DNA of 53,918 nt, taken from Ignavibacteriales bacterium (GTDB lineage Bacteria; Bacteroidota; Ignavibacteria; UBA10030). The stretch is taken from contig JACPLA010000063.1 of the NCBI GenBank assembly GCA_016186715.1, forward strand, positions 1 to 53,918, in the 5' to 3' direction. Shown one piece after another: positions 44,228-51,600 of the stretch. The position numbers and the translations under genes are program-made. The notes beneath the pieces are model-generated. The model had not been told where the DNA came from. It saw nothing but the letters and a program-made list of their open reading frames with translations, and did no database searches. The stretch's first letter is position 1. Each line of letters opens with the position of its first letter.

Positions 44228-44287
44228 TTGTTCAACAACGTTTCACATCTCACGTCTCACTTTTCACCATCTGCGCTCCTTCCATGA
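44228..44287 (+). CDS. Possible 19-residue leader ORF coupled to the aminotransferase
   Basis: A strong GGAGGAG (44214-44220) lies 7 bases before a TTG that opens 19 codons. The ORF ends in a TGA that overlaps the aminotransferase ATG (ATGA at 44284). The aminotransferase itself has no ribosome site of its own, so reinitiation from this leader is an attractive explanation. The peptide (LFNNVSHLTSHFSPSALLP) comes from low-complexity TCTCAC-rich DNA and is unlikely to be functional in itself. Confidence 0.3.
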   Translation: MFNNVSHLTSHFSPSALLP

Positions 44288-45405
44288 ATATCCAGATGGT
44301 CGACCTTGTCAACCAGTACAAGAAAATCAAACCCGAAATCGATGAAGCCATTCAGAGGGTTCTTGATTCGGGGCAGTTCGTCCTTGGGCGGATTGTGACC
44401 GAATTCGAGGAGGCTTCGGCAAACTACCTGGGAGTGAAGCATGCGATCGGCTGCGCGTCGGGGACGGATGCGCTTCAGGTAGCGATGATGGCGCTCGGCA
44501 TTCAGCCGGGAGACGAGATCATCACGACGCCGTTCACTTTCGTCGCGACGACTGAAACGATTGTGCTCCTCGGCGCGAAGCCCGTGTACGTCGATATCGA
44601 GCCGAAAACCTTCAATATTGCACCGGAGCTTATTGAACGTGCGATCACAAGAAAAACCAAGGCGATCATCCCGGTTCATTTATATGGCCAGCCGGCGGAT
44701 ATGGATCCGATCATGACAATCGCCCGGAAACACGGGCTTCCGGTCATCGAGGATACCGCGCAGGCAATGGGAAGCGAGTACAAGGGAAAGAAAGTAGGCG
44801 GCATTGGGACGATGGGCGCGATCAGTTTCTTCCCCAGCAAGAATCTTGGTGCCTGTGGGGACGCCGGAATGGTTGTAACGAACGACACCGACCTTGCGGA
44901 AAAGGTTCGAATGATCATCATTCACGGTTCTCGCGTGCGGTATGAACACGAAATCCTTGGCGTCAACAGCCGTCTGGATTCGATTCAGGCAGCGGTGCTG
45001 AATGTTAAACTGAAGTACTTGGATCGATGGCATGAGGCGCGACGGATCGCGGCCCAGCGGTACAACAGGCTTTTTGAGAATGTCGGGATTGAAACGCCGT
45101 ACGAAGCCCCCTTCGGGAAGCACATCTATCACCAGTATACCGTGAGAGTAAAAGATCGCGATCGGGTTTCGCGGAACCTTGCAGAGCGCAGAATTCCGCA
45201 CGCCATTTATTATCCAATTCCGCTCCATCGTCAGGAAGCGTTCCGCGCGGCGGGCCGTCCCATGGGGTCATTCCCGGCAACGGAAAAGGCGGCGGAGGAA
45301 GTGCTTTCGCTTCCGATGCATACGGAACTAACAGAAGAACAACAGTCGTTTATCGCCTCGGCACTGATTCAAGACGTTTCATCCCGTCACGCCGCCGCAC
45401 TGTAA
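44284..45405 (+). CDS. DegT/DnrJ/EryC1/StrS sugar aminotransferase
   Basis: A 373-residue PLP enzyme that aminates a keto-sugar nucleotide. The segments GCASGTDALQVAMMALGIQP, TTPFTFVATTETIVLLGAKP, PVHLYGQPADMDPI, VIEDTAQAMGSEYKGKKVG and the PLP lysine in SFFPSKNLGACGDAG are diagnostic. It is most like WbpE/FdtB-type enzymes, which form 3-amino sugars, but the carbon position is not certain. With rfbB nearby, a dTDP-3-amino-3,6-dideoxyhexose is possible; a UDP-linked amino sugar is the alternative. No acetyltransferase to finish such a sugar is present in the window. Confidence 0.92.
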   Translation: MNIQMVDLVNQYKKIKPEIDEAIQRVLDSGQFVLGRIVTEFEEASANYLGVKHAIGCASGTDALQVAMMALGIQPGDEIITTPFTFVATTETIVLLGAKPVYVDIEPKTFNIAPELIERAITRKTKAIIPVHLYGQPADMDPIMTIARKHGLPVIEDTAQAMGSEYKGKKVGGIGTMGAISFFPSKNLGACGDAGMVVTNDTDLAEKVRMIIIHGSRVRYEHEILGVNSRLDSIQAAVLNVKLKYLDRWHEARRIAAQRYNRLFENVGIETPYEAPFGKHIYHQYTVRVKDRDRVSRNLAERRIPHAIYYPIPLHRQEAFRAAGRPMGSFPATEKAAEEVLSLPMHTELTEEQQSFIASALIQDVSSRHAAAL

Positions 45406-45416
45406 TACACGAACAC

Positions 45417-46133
45417 ATGAAGCCCACACTCGTTGTCATTCCGACATTCAACGAGGCTGATAATATTCCGGAGCTTGTCCCGAAGATTCTCAGCCTCGGA
45501 CGGCATTTTGAAGTTCTCATCGTTGACGACAATTCCCCCGACGGCACCGCGCAACTGGTGAAGCTGTTGCAGGCCACCGATTCCCGCGTGCACCTTCTGG
45601 AAAGAAAGGACAAGTTAGGTCTTGGCACTGCCTACGTCGCGGGTTTCAAGTTTGCCCTGGAGCGCGATTTCGAGTTTGTGTTCGAAATGGATGCCGACTT
45701 TTCGCACGATCCAAACGAGCTGCCTCGCATGCTTCACAAGGCGGAAGAATACGATCTTGTGATCGGGTCGCGTTATGTGTCCGGTGTGAACGTGGTCAAC
45801 TGGCCGATGAAGCGCCTCATGCTCAGTTACATGGCAAACGTCTATACCCGGTATATCACCGGCATGCCGGTCAGGGACGCGACCGGAGGGTTCAAATGCT
45901 ATCGCCGCCGGGTGCTGGAGGCCATCGACCTTGATGCGATACACTCCAACGGGTACGCCTTTCAGATCGAAATGAATTTCCTGACGTGGCGGAAGGGATT
46001 CCGTGTTTGTGAAATTCCCATTGTCTTTGTCGATCGGCGCGTTGGAGTTTCCAAAATGTCCAAGAACATCGTGTACGAAGCCGCCTGGCTTGTGTGGAAA
46101 TTGAAACTGCGCAGTCTTGTCGATGCCGTCTAA
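45417..46133 (+). CDS. Polyprenol monophosphomannose/glucose synthase-like family 2 glycosyltransferase
   Basis: A 238-residue soluble transferase of the Dpm1 type. VVIPTFNEADNIPELVPKIL and LIVDDNSPDGTAQLVKLL start the domain. EMDADFSHDPNELPRML is the diagnostic Dpm1 acidic motif. GSRYVSGVNVVNWP and ATGGFKCYRRRVLEAIDLD follow. It would move a sugar from a nucleotide donor to polyprenyl phosphate, giving a periplasmic donor for later transferases. The C-terminus lacks membrane helices, as in the short forms. It overlaps the fusion gene downstream by 11 bases. Confidence 0.9.
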   Translation: MKPTLVVIPTFNEADNIPELVPKILSLGRHFEVLIVDDNSPDGTAQLVKLLQATDSRVHLLERKDKLGLGTAYVAGFKFALERDFEFVFEMDADFSHDPNELPRMLHKAEEYDLVIGSRYVSGVNVVNWPMKRLMLSYMANVYTRYITGMPVRDATGGFKCYRRRVLEAIDLDAIHSNGYAFQIEMNFLTWRKGFRVCEIPIVFVDRRVGVSKMSKNIVYEAAWLVWKLKLRSLVDAV

Positions 46134-48237
46134 AAGGGCGCATATTGCCGTCCAACTCTCCGTCATCATTGTGAACTACAATGTTCGGGAGTTCCTCTCT
46201 CATGCCCTCGTTTCTCTCACCAAAGCCCTCAAGGGAATAGCCGGAGAGATCATCGTGGTAGATAACGCCTCCGATGACGGAAGCGTGGAGATGATGCGGC
46301 GTGATTTTCCCAAAGTTCGTTTGATTGCCAACAAGAGCAATCTCGGTTTTGCAAAAGCCAACAATCTTGCCCTCAAAAAGGCCCGCGGCCAATGCATTCT
46401 TCTGATCAACCCCGACACGATCGTCCAGGAGAATACGCTCAGAGTGATGGCGAAATTTTTTGAAGAGAATCCCGACGTGGGACTGGCCGGATGCAAGATC
46501 CTGAATCCGGACGGTTCGTTTCAGCTTGCATGCAGACGAAGCTTCCCCACAACGTGGGTGGCGTTTACGAAGATTTCCGGGCTCAGCGTGCTGTTTCCGA
46601 AATCACCTCTGTTCGGTCGCTACAACCTCACCTACCTGAGCCCGGATGAGACCTATGAAGTCGATGCGGTGAGCGGCTCGTTCATGATGGTTCGGCGGGA
46701 AGCGTTCAAACGCGTGGGCGGACTCGACGAGGGATTCTTTATGTATGGGGAAGACCTCGACTGGTGTTACCGGTTTCAGAGGGCCGGCTGGAAGAACTAT
46801 TACGTTCATTCGACCCAGATTATCCACTACAAGGGCGAAAGCACGCGTCGAAGCAGTATTGATGAAATCCGGATGTTCTACGACGCCATGCGGCTTTTTG
46901 TCCGCAAGCACCTCCGCCGCCCCTGGCCTGTCACACTCATCCTGAGACTCGGCATAACACTTTCGTCGTGGATGGCCATGATTCGGCAGTCCTTACGCCC
47001 GTTTGCTGCCGCGGCAATCGACGTCGTCTTGATTGTGGCGAGTCTCATGGTGGCGGAAATCGTCAGGCTGGGAGAATTGTTCCACTATCCCGCGTACGCC
47101 TACCCGGCCGTCTACACCCTCCCGTCCGTTCTGATCGTTGCGGGGCTCTACGGTGCGGGAGTCTACACCCACCGCCGAATGTCTGTGTCTCGTACCGCAC
47201 TTGTCGTTTTCGTCAGCTACGTGATCATCTCCGCGATGGTTGCATTTTTCAAGGATTACGCGTTTAGCAGACTCGTGATTGTTCTCTCCGGCGCTTTTAA
47301 CATGATCTTGCTCCCGGGTTGGCGCCTTGTGCTTCGTCTCAGGGGGAGAGCGACGGCGGAAGGAAGGAAGTCGTTATTCGGAAGAAGGACGTTGATCGTC
47401 GGTGTTGACGAGTCCGCCCGCAAGCTTCTGAAGCGACTGAGACAGCGAATCGGCGACGGCTATGAGGTTCTCGGATTTATCGACTATGGAAGGAGAAATG
47501 TCGGAAGGAATGTGGATGGCGTACCGATTGTGGGGAGTCTTGATAATGTGGGGAAAGTCATTCACGAACAACGCGTGAACGATGTGATTTTCTCGACAGA
47601 AAAACTTTCCTACGCGGATATCCTTTCGGTCATCGGCAGAACCAGCAACCGATCGGTGAATTACCATCTGGTTCCGAACACACTCGAGGTGATCATCGGA
47701 AAGGCAAGCGTTGACTCGTTAAACGATCTTCCTCTCGTTCAAATTTCGTACAATATTGAAAAACCGCTGAACAGACTCTTGAAGCGCGCTTTTGATATCA
47801 CGACTTCGGCGCTTCTCTTGATTTCAGTCTATCCTTTCGTATATTTGAGCAAAGTGCTCAGCGGCCAACCGTTGTCAGGATTCATTCCCTCGCTCCCGTC
47901 TGTGTTTTCCGGAAGAAGGAGCCTTGTTGGTCCCCCCGAAGAGGAACTCTCAGAACGCCTGCAGAATGGCCAGGGCATGGCCGCGGTCAACCTTGGGAAA
48001 CCGGGTCTCACCGGCTTGATTCAGCTTCAGGGAGACCGACGTCTTTCCCGCGAAGAGCAGGAGCAATACCACTTGTACTACGCCAGAAATCAATCGGTCC
48101 TTCTTGATCTGGAGATACTCCTCAAAACGTTTCTCCGAAGGCGCGTGGTGCGCGAGGCTTCGGGGGAACGGGGCAAGAAAAGACAAAAGCGGTCGCGGCT
48201 CATCGTGCCGGGGAGAAAGGAGGCATCACATGTCTAA
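46123..48237 (+). CDS. Fusion of a family 2 glycosyltransferase and a catalytically gutted sugar-phosphate transferase
   Basis: A 704-residue fusion. Residues ~8-270 are a rhamnosyltransferase-like GT-A domain ([75 protein letters not shown]). Four membrane helices (~285-400) and a Rossmann-like domain ([20 protein letters not shown], ~405-545) follow, as in WbaP-type enzymes. The C-terminal part keeps the entry helix ([19 protein letters not shown], ~554) and the tail [11 protein letters not shown] ... [20 protein letters not shown]. About 55 residues between them are missing compared with the intact enzyme at 42710, including the KFRSM and Asp-Glu motifs. It should therefore not transfer sugar phosphates. 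The ATG at 46123 overlaps the Dpm1-like gene; an in-frame TTG at 46117 is rejected. Confidence 0.88.
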   Translation: MPSKRAHIAVQLSVIIVNYNVREFLSHALVSLTKALKGIAGEIIVVDNASDDGSVEMMRRDFPKVRLIANKSNLGFAKANNLALKKARGQCILLINPDTIVQENTLRVMAKFFEENPDVGLAGCKILNPDGSFQLACRRSFPTTWVAFTKISGLSVLFPKSPLFGRYNLTYLSPDETYEVDAVSGSFMMVRREAFKRVGGLDEGFFMYGEDLDWCYRFQRAGWKNYYVHSTQIIHYKGESTRRSSIDEIRMFYDAMRLFVRKHLRRPWPVTLILRLGITLSSWMAMIRQSLRPFAAAAIDVVLIVASLMVAEIVRLGELFHYPAYAYPAVYTLPSVLIVAGLYGAGVYTHRRMSVSRTALVVFVSYVIISAMVAFFKDYAFSRLVIVLSGAFNMILLPGWRLVLRLRGRATAEGRKSLFGRRTLIVGVDESARKLLKRLRQRIGDGYEVLGFIDYGRRNVGRNVDGVPIVGSLDNVGKVIHEQRVNDVIFSTEKLSYADILSVIGRTSNRSVNYHLVPNTLEVIIGKASVDSLNDLPLVQISYNIEKPLNRLLKRAFDITTSALLLISVYPFVYLSKVLSGQPLSGFIPSLPSVFSGRRSLVGPPEEELSERLQNGQGMAAVNLGKPGLTGLIQLQGDRRLSREEQEQYHLYYARNQSVLLDLEILLKTFLRRRVVREASGERGKKRQKRSRLIVPGRKEASHV

Positions 48238-49180
48238 GACGGTGACGGATTTTGAGCGGCCGGTGATGGAGCTTGAGAAGAAGATTGAGGAAATGAGGAA
48301 ATATGCCGATAATCTTGATATTGCAGAGGAGATCACAAAACTGGAAAACAAGGTGAATCAATTACGCGAAAGCATCTTCGCAAATCTCACCCGGTGGCAA
48401 CGTGTGCAATTGGCGCGTCATCCTGAGCGACCCTATACGCTCGACTTTGTTCAGCACATGCTCTCCGATTTTGTGGAACTCCATGGGGACCGTCAGTTCG
48501 GCGACGACAAGGCCATTGTTGGCGGATTTGGGACGCTCGGGAAAGAGACGGTCATGCTGATCGGGCAGCAGAAGGGGCGTGACACAAAGTCCAACGTCTA
48601 TCGGAACTTCGGGATGATGAACCCTGAGGGATACCGGAAGGCGCTGAGACTCATGCGGATGGCAGAGAAGTTCCAGAAACCCATCATCACCCTGCTGGAC
48701 ACTCCTGGCGCTTATCCGGGAATCGAAGCGGAAGAGCGCGGCCAGGCGGAAGCCATTGCGCGGAATCTCTTCGAAATGTCTCACCTGACGGTGCCGATCG
48801 TCGTCGTGATTATCGGAGAAGGGGCGTCCGGGGGGGCGCTTGGCATGGGGGTGGGAGATCGAATTCTGATGTTTGAAAACGCCTGGTATTCCGTCATCGC
48901 GCCTGAATCCTGTTCCAGCATTCTGTGGCGAAGCTGGGATTACAAGGAGCAGGCCGCCGAGGCGCTGAAACTTACGGCGCCCGATCTGGTCGAACAGGGA
49001 ATTGTCGATCGGGTGGTTCCCGAACCGCCCGGCGGAGCTCATCGCAGTCATGAACAGGCCGCCAGGATTCTCAAGGAAATTCTTTTGGAGGAGCTTGGAG
49101 AGTTGAAAAAAATCAAACCGGAAAAGCTGGTGAAACTCAGAATCGAAAAGTTTTCAAAGATGGGAGCATGGAAAGACTAG
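48230..49180 (+). CDS. accA: Acetyl-CoA carboxylase carboxyltransferase subunit alpha
   Basis: A 316-residue AccA, the partner of AccD in malonyl-CoA formation. An N-terminal coiled coil ([20 protein letters not shown]) precedes the carboxyltransferase core: [60 protein letters not shown] and [26 protein letters not shown] lies directly before the ATG at 48230, which overlaps the end of the fusion gene by 8 bases. The frame is open to 48104, but that part is inside the upstream gene and is rejected. Confidence 0.97.
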   Translation: MSKTVTDFERPVMELEKKIEEMRKYADNLDIAEEITKLENKVNQLRESIFANLTRWQRVQLARHPERPYTLDFVQHMLSDFVELHGDRQFGDDKAIVGGFGTLGKETVMLIGQQKGRDTKSNVYRNFGMMNPEGYRKALRLMRMAEKFQKPIITLLDTPGAYPGIEAEERGQAEAIARNLFEMSHLTVPIVVVIIGEGASGGALGMGVGDRILMFENAWYSVIAPESCSSILWRSWDYKEQAAEALKLTAPDLVEQGIVDRVVPEPPGGAHRSHEQAARILKEILLEELGELKKIKPEKLVKLRIEKFSKMGAWKD

Positions 49181-49205
49181 GGTTCACCTCGAGGGAGCGT
49201 GAGTT

Positions 49206-49340
49206 TAAGCACCAAATCTCAATGATCAAAATAAGTCCAAAAACCCAATGACAAAAATTCAAAACGGCATTGTTTTGATCATTCGCGATTTTGGTCATTT
49301 GAACATTGTTTGGAATTTGTTGCTTGAGTCTTGGTGCTTA
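49206..49340. repeat. MITE-like palindromic element between accA and the thioesterase gene
   Basis: Perfect 10-base ends TAAGCACCAA (49206-49215) and TTGGTGCTTA (49331-49340) bound a 135-base AT-rich element. Inside, AATGATCAAAA is mirrored exactly by TTTTGATCATT, and shorter complementary stretches continue inward, so the whole element can fold into one long hairpin. No coding capacity is seen. A related fragment is at 49975-50038. It ends 8 bases before the thioesterase start. Confidence 0.75.
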
Positions 49341-49348
49341 CCATAGCC

Positions 49349-49759
49349 ATGATCACGCACAAGACGCAAATCCGAGTCCGTTATGCTGATACAGATCAGA
49401 TGAGAACGGTTTACTACGGAAAGTATTTTGAATATTTTGAGCAGGCAAGATCGGAATTGCTTCGGTCGATCGGTCTTCCGTACGCGGAGATAGAAAAAAG
49501 CGGTGTCTTTTTACCCGTTATTGAGGCTTTTGCCCGCTACAGGCGTTCGGCGCAATACGACGATTTGATCACTGTTGAAAGTCTCGTGGAGGAATTGCCG
49601 GTGGCAAGGATTCGAATCAATTATAAGATCTTCGAAGAAAAGAATGTGGAGCCGATTGTCGAGGGGTACACGGTTCATAGTTTTTTGAATGCGTCGACAG
49701 GAAAGCCCACCAGGGCTCCTGCGCAATTTCTCCAGGTTCTCCAGGAGGCTTTTGAATAA
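49349..49759 (+). CDS. YbgC/FadM-type acyl-CoA thioesterase
   Basis: A 136-residue hot-dog fold thioesterase. RVRYADTDQMRTVYYGKYFE carries the catalytic Asp region of the 4-hydroxybenzoyl-CoA thioesterase family, and YFEQARSELLRSIG and PVIEAFARYRRSAQYDDLIT follow as usual. YYGKY replaces the more common YHGNY. It would hydrolyse acyl-CoA esters; the chain preference is unknown. ATG at 49349 (MITHKTQ) is preferred over the upstream frame, which runs into the palindromic element. The Trm112-like gene starts 9 bases after its stop. Confidence 0.9.
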   Translation: MITHKTQIRVRYADTDQMRTVYYGKYFEYFEQARSELLRSIGLPYAEIEKSGVFLPVIEAFARYRRSAQYDDLITVESLVEELPVARIRINYKIFEEKNVEPIVEGYTVHSFLNASTGKPTRAPAQFLQVLQEAFE

Positions 49760-49768
49760 GGAAATCTC

Positions 49769-49933
49769 ATGCTGAAGAAAGAACTTCTCGATATTCTCTG
49801 CTGCCCGAAGTGCAAGGGATCCCTCGACTATAACCCTACGGCGGAAACACTGACGTGCACCTCGTGTGCAACGGTCTATCCCGTCAAAGACGATATTCCT
49901 ATCATGCTCGTCGACGAGGGAGATGGGGGCTAG
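49769..49933 (+). CDS. Trm112-family small zinc-binding protein
   Basis: A 54-residue protein (MLKKELLDILCCPKCKGSLD at the start) with two Cys pairs, CPKC and CTSC, and the ending VYPVKDDIPIMLVDE. This is the bacterial Trm112/YcaR (UPF0434) pattern; relatives act as small zinc-binding partners of methyltransferases or enzymes of lipid A and glycan synthesis. AAGGAAA precedes the ATG at 49769. It is short but complete and co-directional with the thioesterase gene 9 bases before. Confidence 0.88.
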   Translation: MLKKELLDILCCPKCKGSLDYNPTAETLTCTSCATVYPVKDDIPIMLVDEGDGG

Positions 49934-49974
49934 CGTCTCGACTCGAAAACACCTTTCATGAAATCACAAATGAC

Positions 49975-50038
49975 AAGCACCAAATCATCAGCAACCCCCA
50001 AAAATCCAAATTCAAGTATCCCGCACTCCTTTGAATTT
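49975..50038. repeat. Partial relative of the 49206-49340 repeat
   Basis: AAGCACCAAAT (49975-49985) repeats the left end of the element at 49206. AAATTCAA (50008-50015) pairs with TTGAATTT (50031-50038). It sits in the 179-base gap between the Trm112-like gene and the second flippase; no gene is seen there. It looks like a decayed member of the same family. Confidence 0.5.
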
Positions 50039-50112
50039 CAGCATGAATCGATGTAAGGGATCCCTGAGACTCGACACTGGTTCAACGCTACGGCGCGCTT
50101 AGTACCTGCTTG

Positions 50113-51600
50113 ATGCTTGACAAAATCCTCCGGCTCGGCAAAGAAGCAGCAATCTATGGCCTCAGCTCAATTGTCGGGCGATTCCTGAATTTTCTCCTCG
50201 TTCCGTTTTATACCAACGTTCTTCTTCCTTCGGAATACGGAATCATTGCGAACCTCTACGCTTACATCGCGTTTGCGACGATCATCTACGGCTATGGAAT
50301 GGACGCAGCCTTTATGCGGTTCTGGGCCTCCATGGAAATCGGCGACAAAAAACAGAATTTCAGCACGCCTCTGATTTCGCTTGTTGTTACCTCGTTGGTT
50401 CTTTCCCTGATGCTCAGTTGGTATTCCCCGGCGGTTGCGGGATGGATCGGAATGGCCGGCGAACATACCATCCTCGTCCGTTACACGGCATGGATCCTGT
50501 TCTTCGACACGCTGGCGCACATCCCTTTCAGCTACCTGCGGATGGAAAATAAAGCGGGGACGTTTGCAACTATTCGGATTGCCAACATTGTGTTCACAAT
50601 CCTTTTGAATATTCTGTTGATTCTTGGCTTTCATATGAAGGCCGAGGGCGTTGTGCTGGCGAACCTCATCGCGTCCGTCATAACGTTTCTGATTCATCTT
50701 CGATCCATCATCTCTCACTTCACACTTTCGTTTTCCCGTCCCCTGTATCGGGAGTTGCTGAAGTTTGGTATTCCCTATGTCCCTGCCGGGCTCGCGGGCA
50801 TTGCCATGCAGGTCATCGATCGTCCGATTCTGAAAGCTTTGACCGATGACGCAACCGTCGGGATCTATCAAGCCAGCTACCGTCTCGGGATTTTTATGAT
50901 GCTGGTTGTGGGAATGTTCGATTACGCATGGAGACCGTTTTTCCTGAAGCACGCCGATGAACCGGATGCAAAACAACTCTTTGCCCGCGTCTTTACATAT
51001 TTCCTCCTTGTTGCCGCGTTCGTGTTTGTTGTGCTGACGTTGTTCGTCGAAGATCTGATCCGGGTCAAGATTGGTACGATCTATTTCATTCATCCCGATT
51101 ATTGGGCCGGTGTTGTGATCGTTCCCACGATCCTGCTCGCCTATGTTTTCAACGGAGCGTATGCGAATTTTGTCGTTGGAGTCTATCTCAAGAAGAAAAC
51201 TCTGGCTTTACCCTATGTCTTTGGAGCGGGGGCACTCGTGAATGTGTCCGCAAATTATTTGCTGATCCCGATTCTCGGGATCATGGGAGCCGCGTACGCA
51301 ACTCTCTTGAGTTATGCGGTGCTCGCGGTTGGAATGTATTTTGCTTCCCAGAGATTGTTCCGCATAGAGTACGAGTGGTTGAAGGTGATCACGGTCCTGG
51401 CCGTTGTGACGCTGGTGGTCTCGCTGTTCAATCTCTCTTCGCTGGAACCCGGAACCTGGGAAGGGCTTCTCGCAAAGTCCGCATTAGTCACCGGCTTTGT
51501 AATTCTGCTTTTTTTCGGTCGTGTGGTCGAACCGAACGAGGTGAAGGAGGTCGGGTCTCTCTTGCGACAATTCGTGGAGGGAAGGAAGCTGCGGGGATGA
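50113..51600 (+). CDS. Second polysaccharide flippase (MOP superfamily)
   Basis: A 495-residue membrane protein with about fourteen helices. AAIYGLSSIVGRFLNFLLVP, FYTNVLLPSEYGIIANLYAY and KFGIPYVPAGLAGIAMQVID place it in the Wzx/MOP flippase superfamily. It may export lipid-linked sugars from a second pathway or be a peptidoglycan/lipid flippase relative. The frame opens with TTG-ATG; ATG at 50113 is chosen. No ribosome site is clear. Its stop overlaps the ATG of the protease gene by 4 bases, an unexpected pairing. Confidence 0.88.
   Translation: MLDKILRLGKEAAIYGLSSIVGRFLNFLLVPFYTNVLLPSEYGIIANLYAYIAFATIIYGYGMDAAFMRFWASMEIGDKKQNFSTPLISLVVTSLVLSLMLSWYSPAVAGWIGMAGEHTILVRYTAWILFFDTLAHIPFSYLRMENKAGTFATIRIANIVFTILLNILLILGFHMKAEGVVLANLIASVITFLIHLRSIISHFTLSFSRPLYRELLKFGIPYVPAGLAGIAMQVIDRPILKALTDDATVGIYQASYRLGIFMMLVVGMFDYAWRPFFLKHADEPDAKQLFARVFTYFLLVAAFVFVVLTLFVEDLIRVKIGTIYFIHPDYWAGVVIVPTILLAYVFNGAYANFVVGVYLKKKTLALPYVFGAGALVNVSANYLLIPILGIMGAAYATLLSYAVLAVGMYFASQRLFRIEYEWLKVITVLAVVTLVVSLFNLSSLEPGTWEGLLAKSALVTGFVILLFFGRVVEPNEVKEVGSLLRQFVEGRKLRG

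Noticed and set aside
50167-51093. 308-codon frame on the minus strand
   Set aside because: It is antisense to the second flippase; its composition is highly charged and biased as expected for the complement of a hydrophobic protein.
51102-51596. Upstream extension of the protease frame
   Set aside because: It lies inside the flippase gene; the signal peptide begins at 51597.
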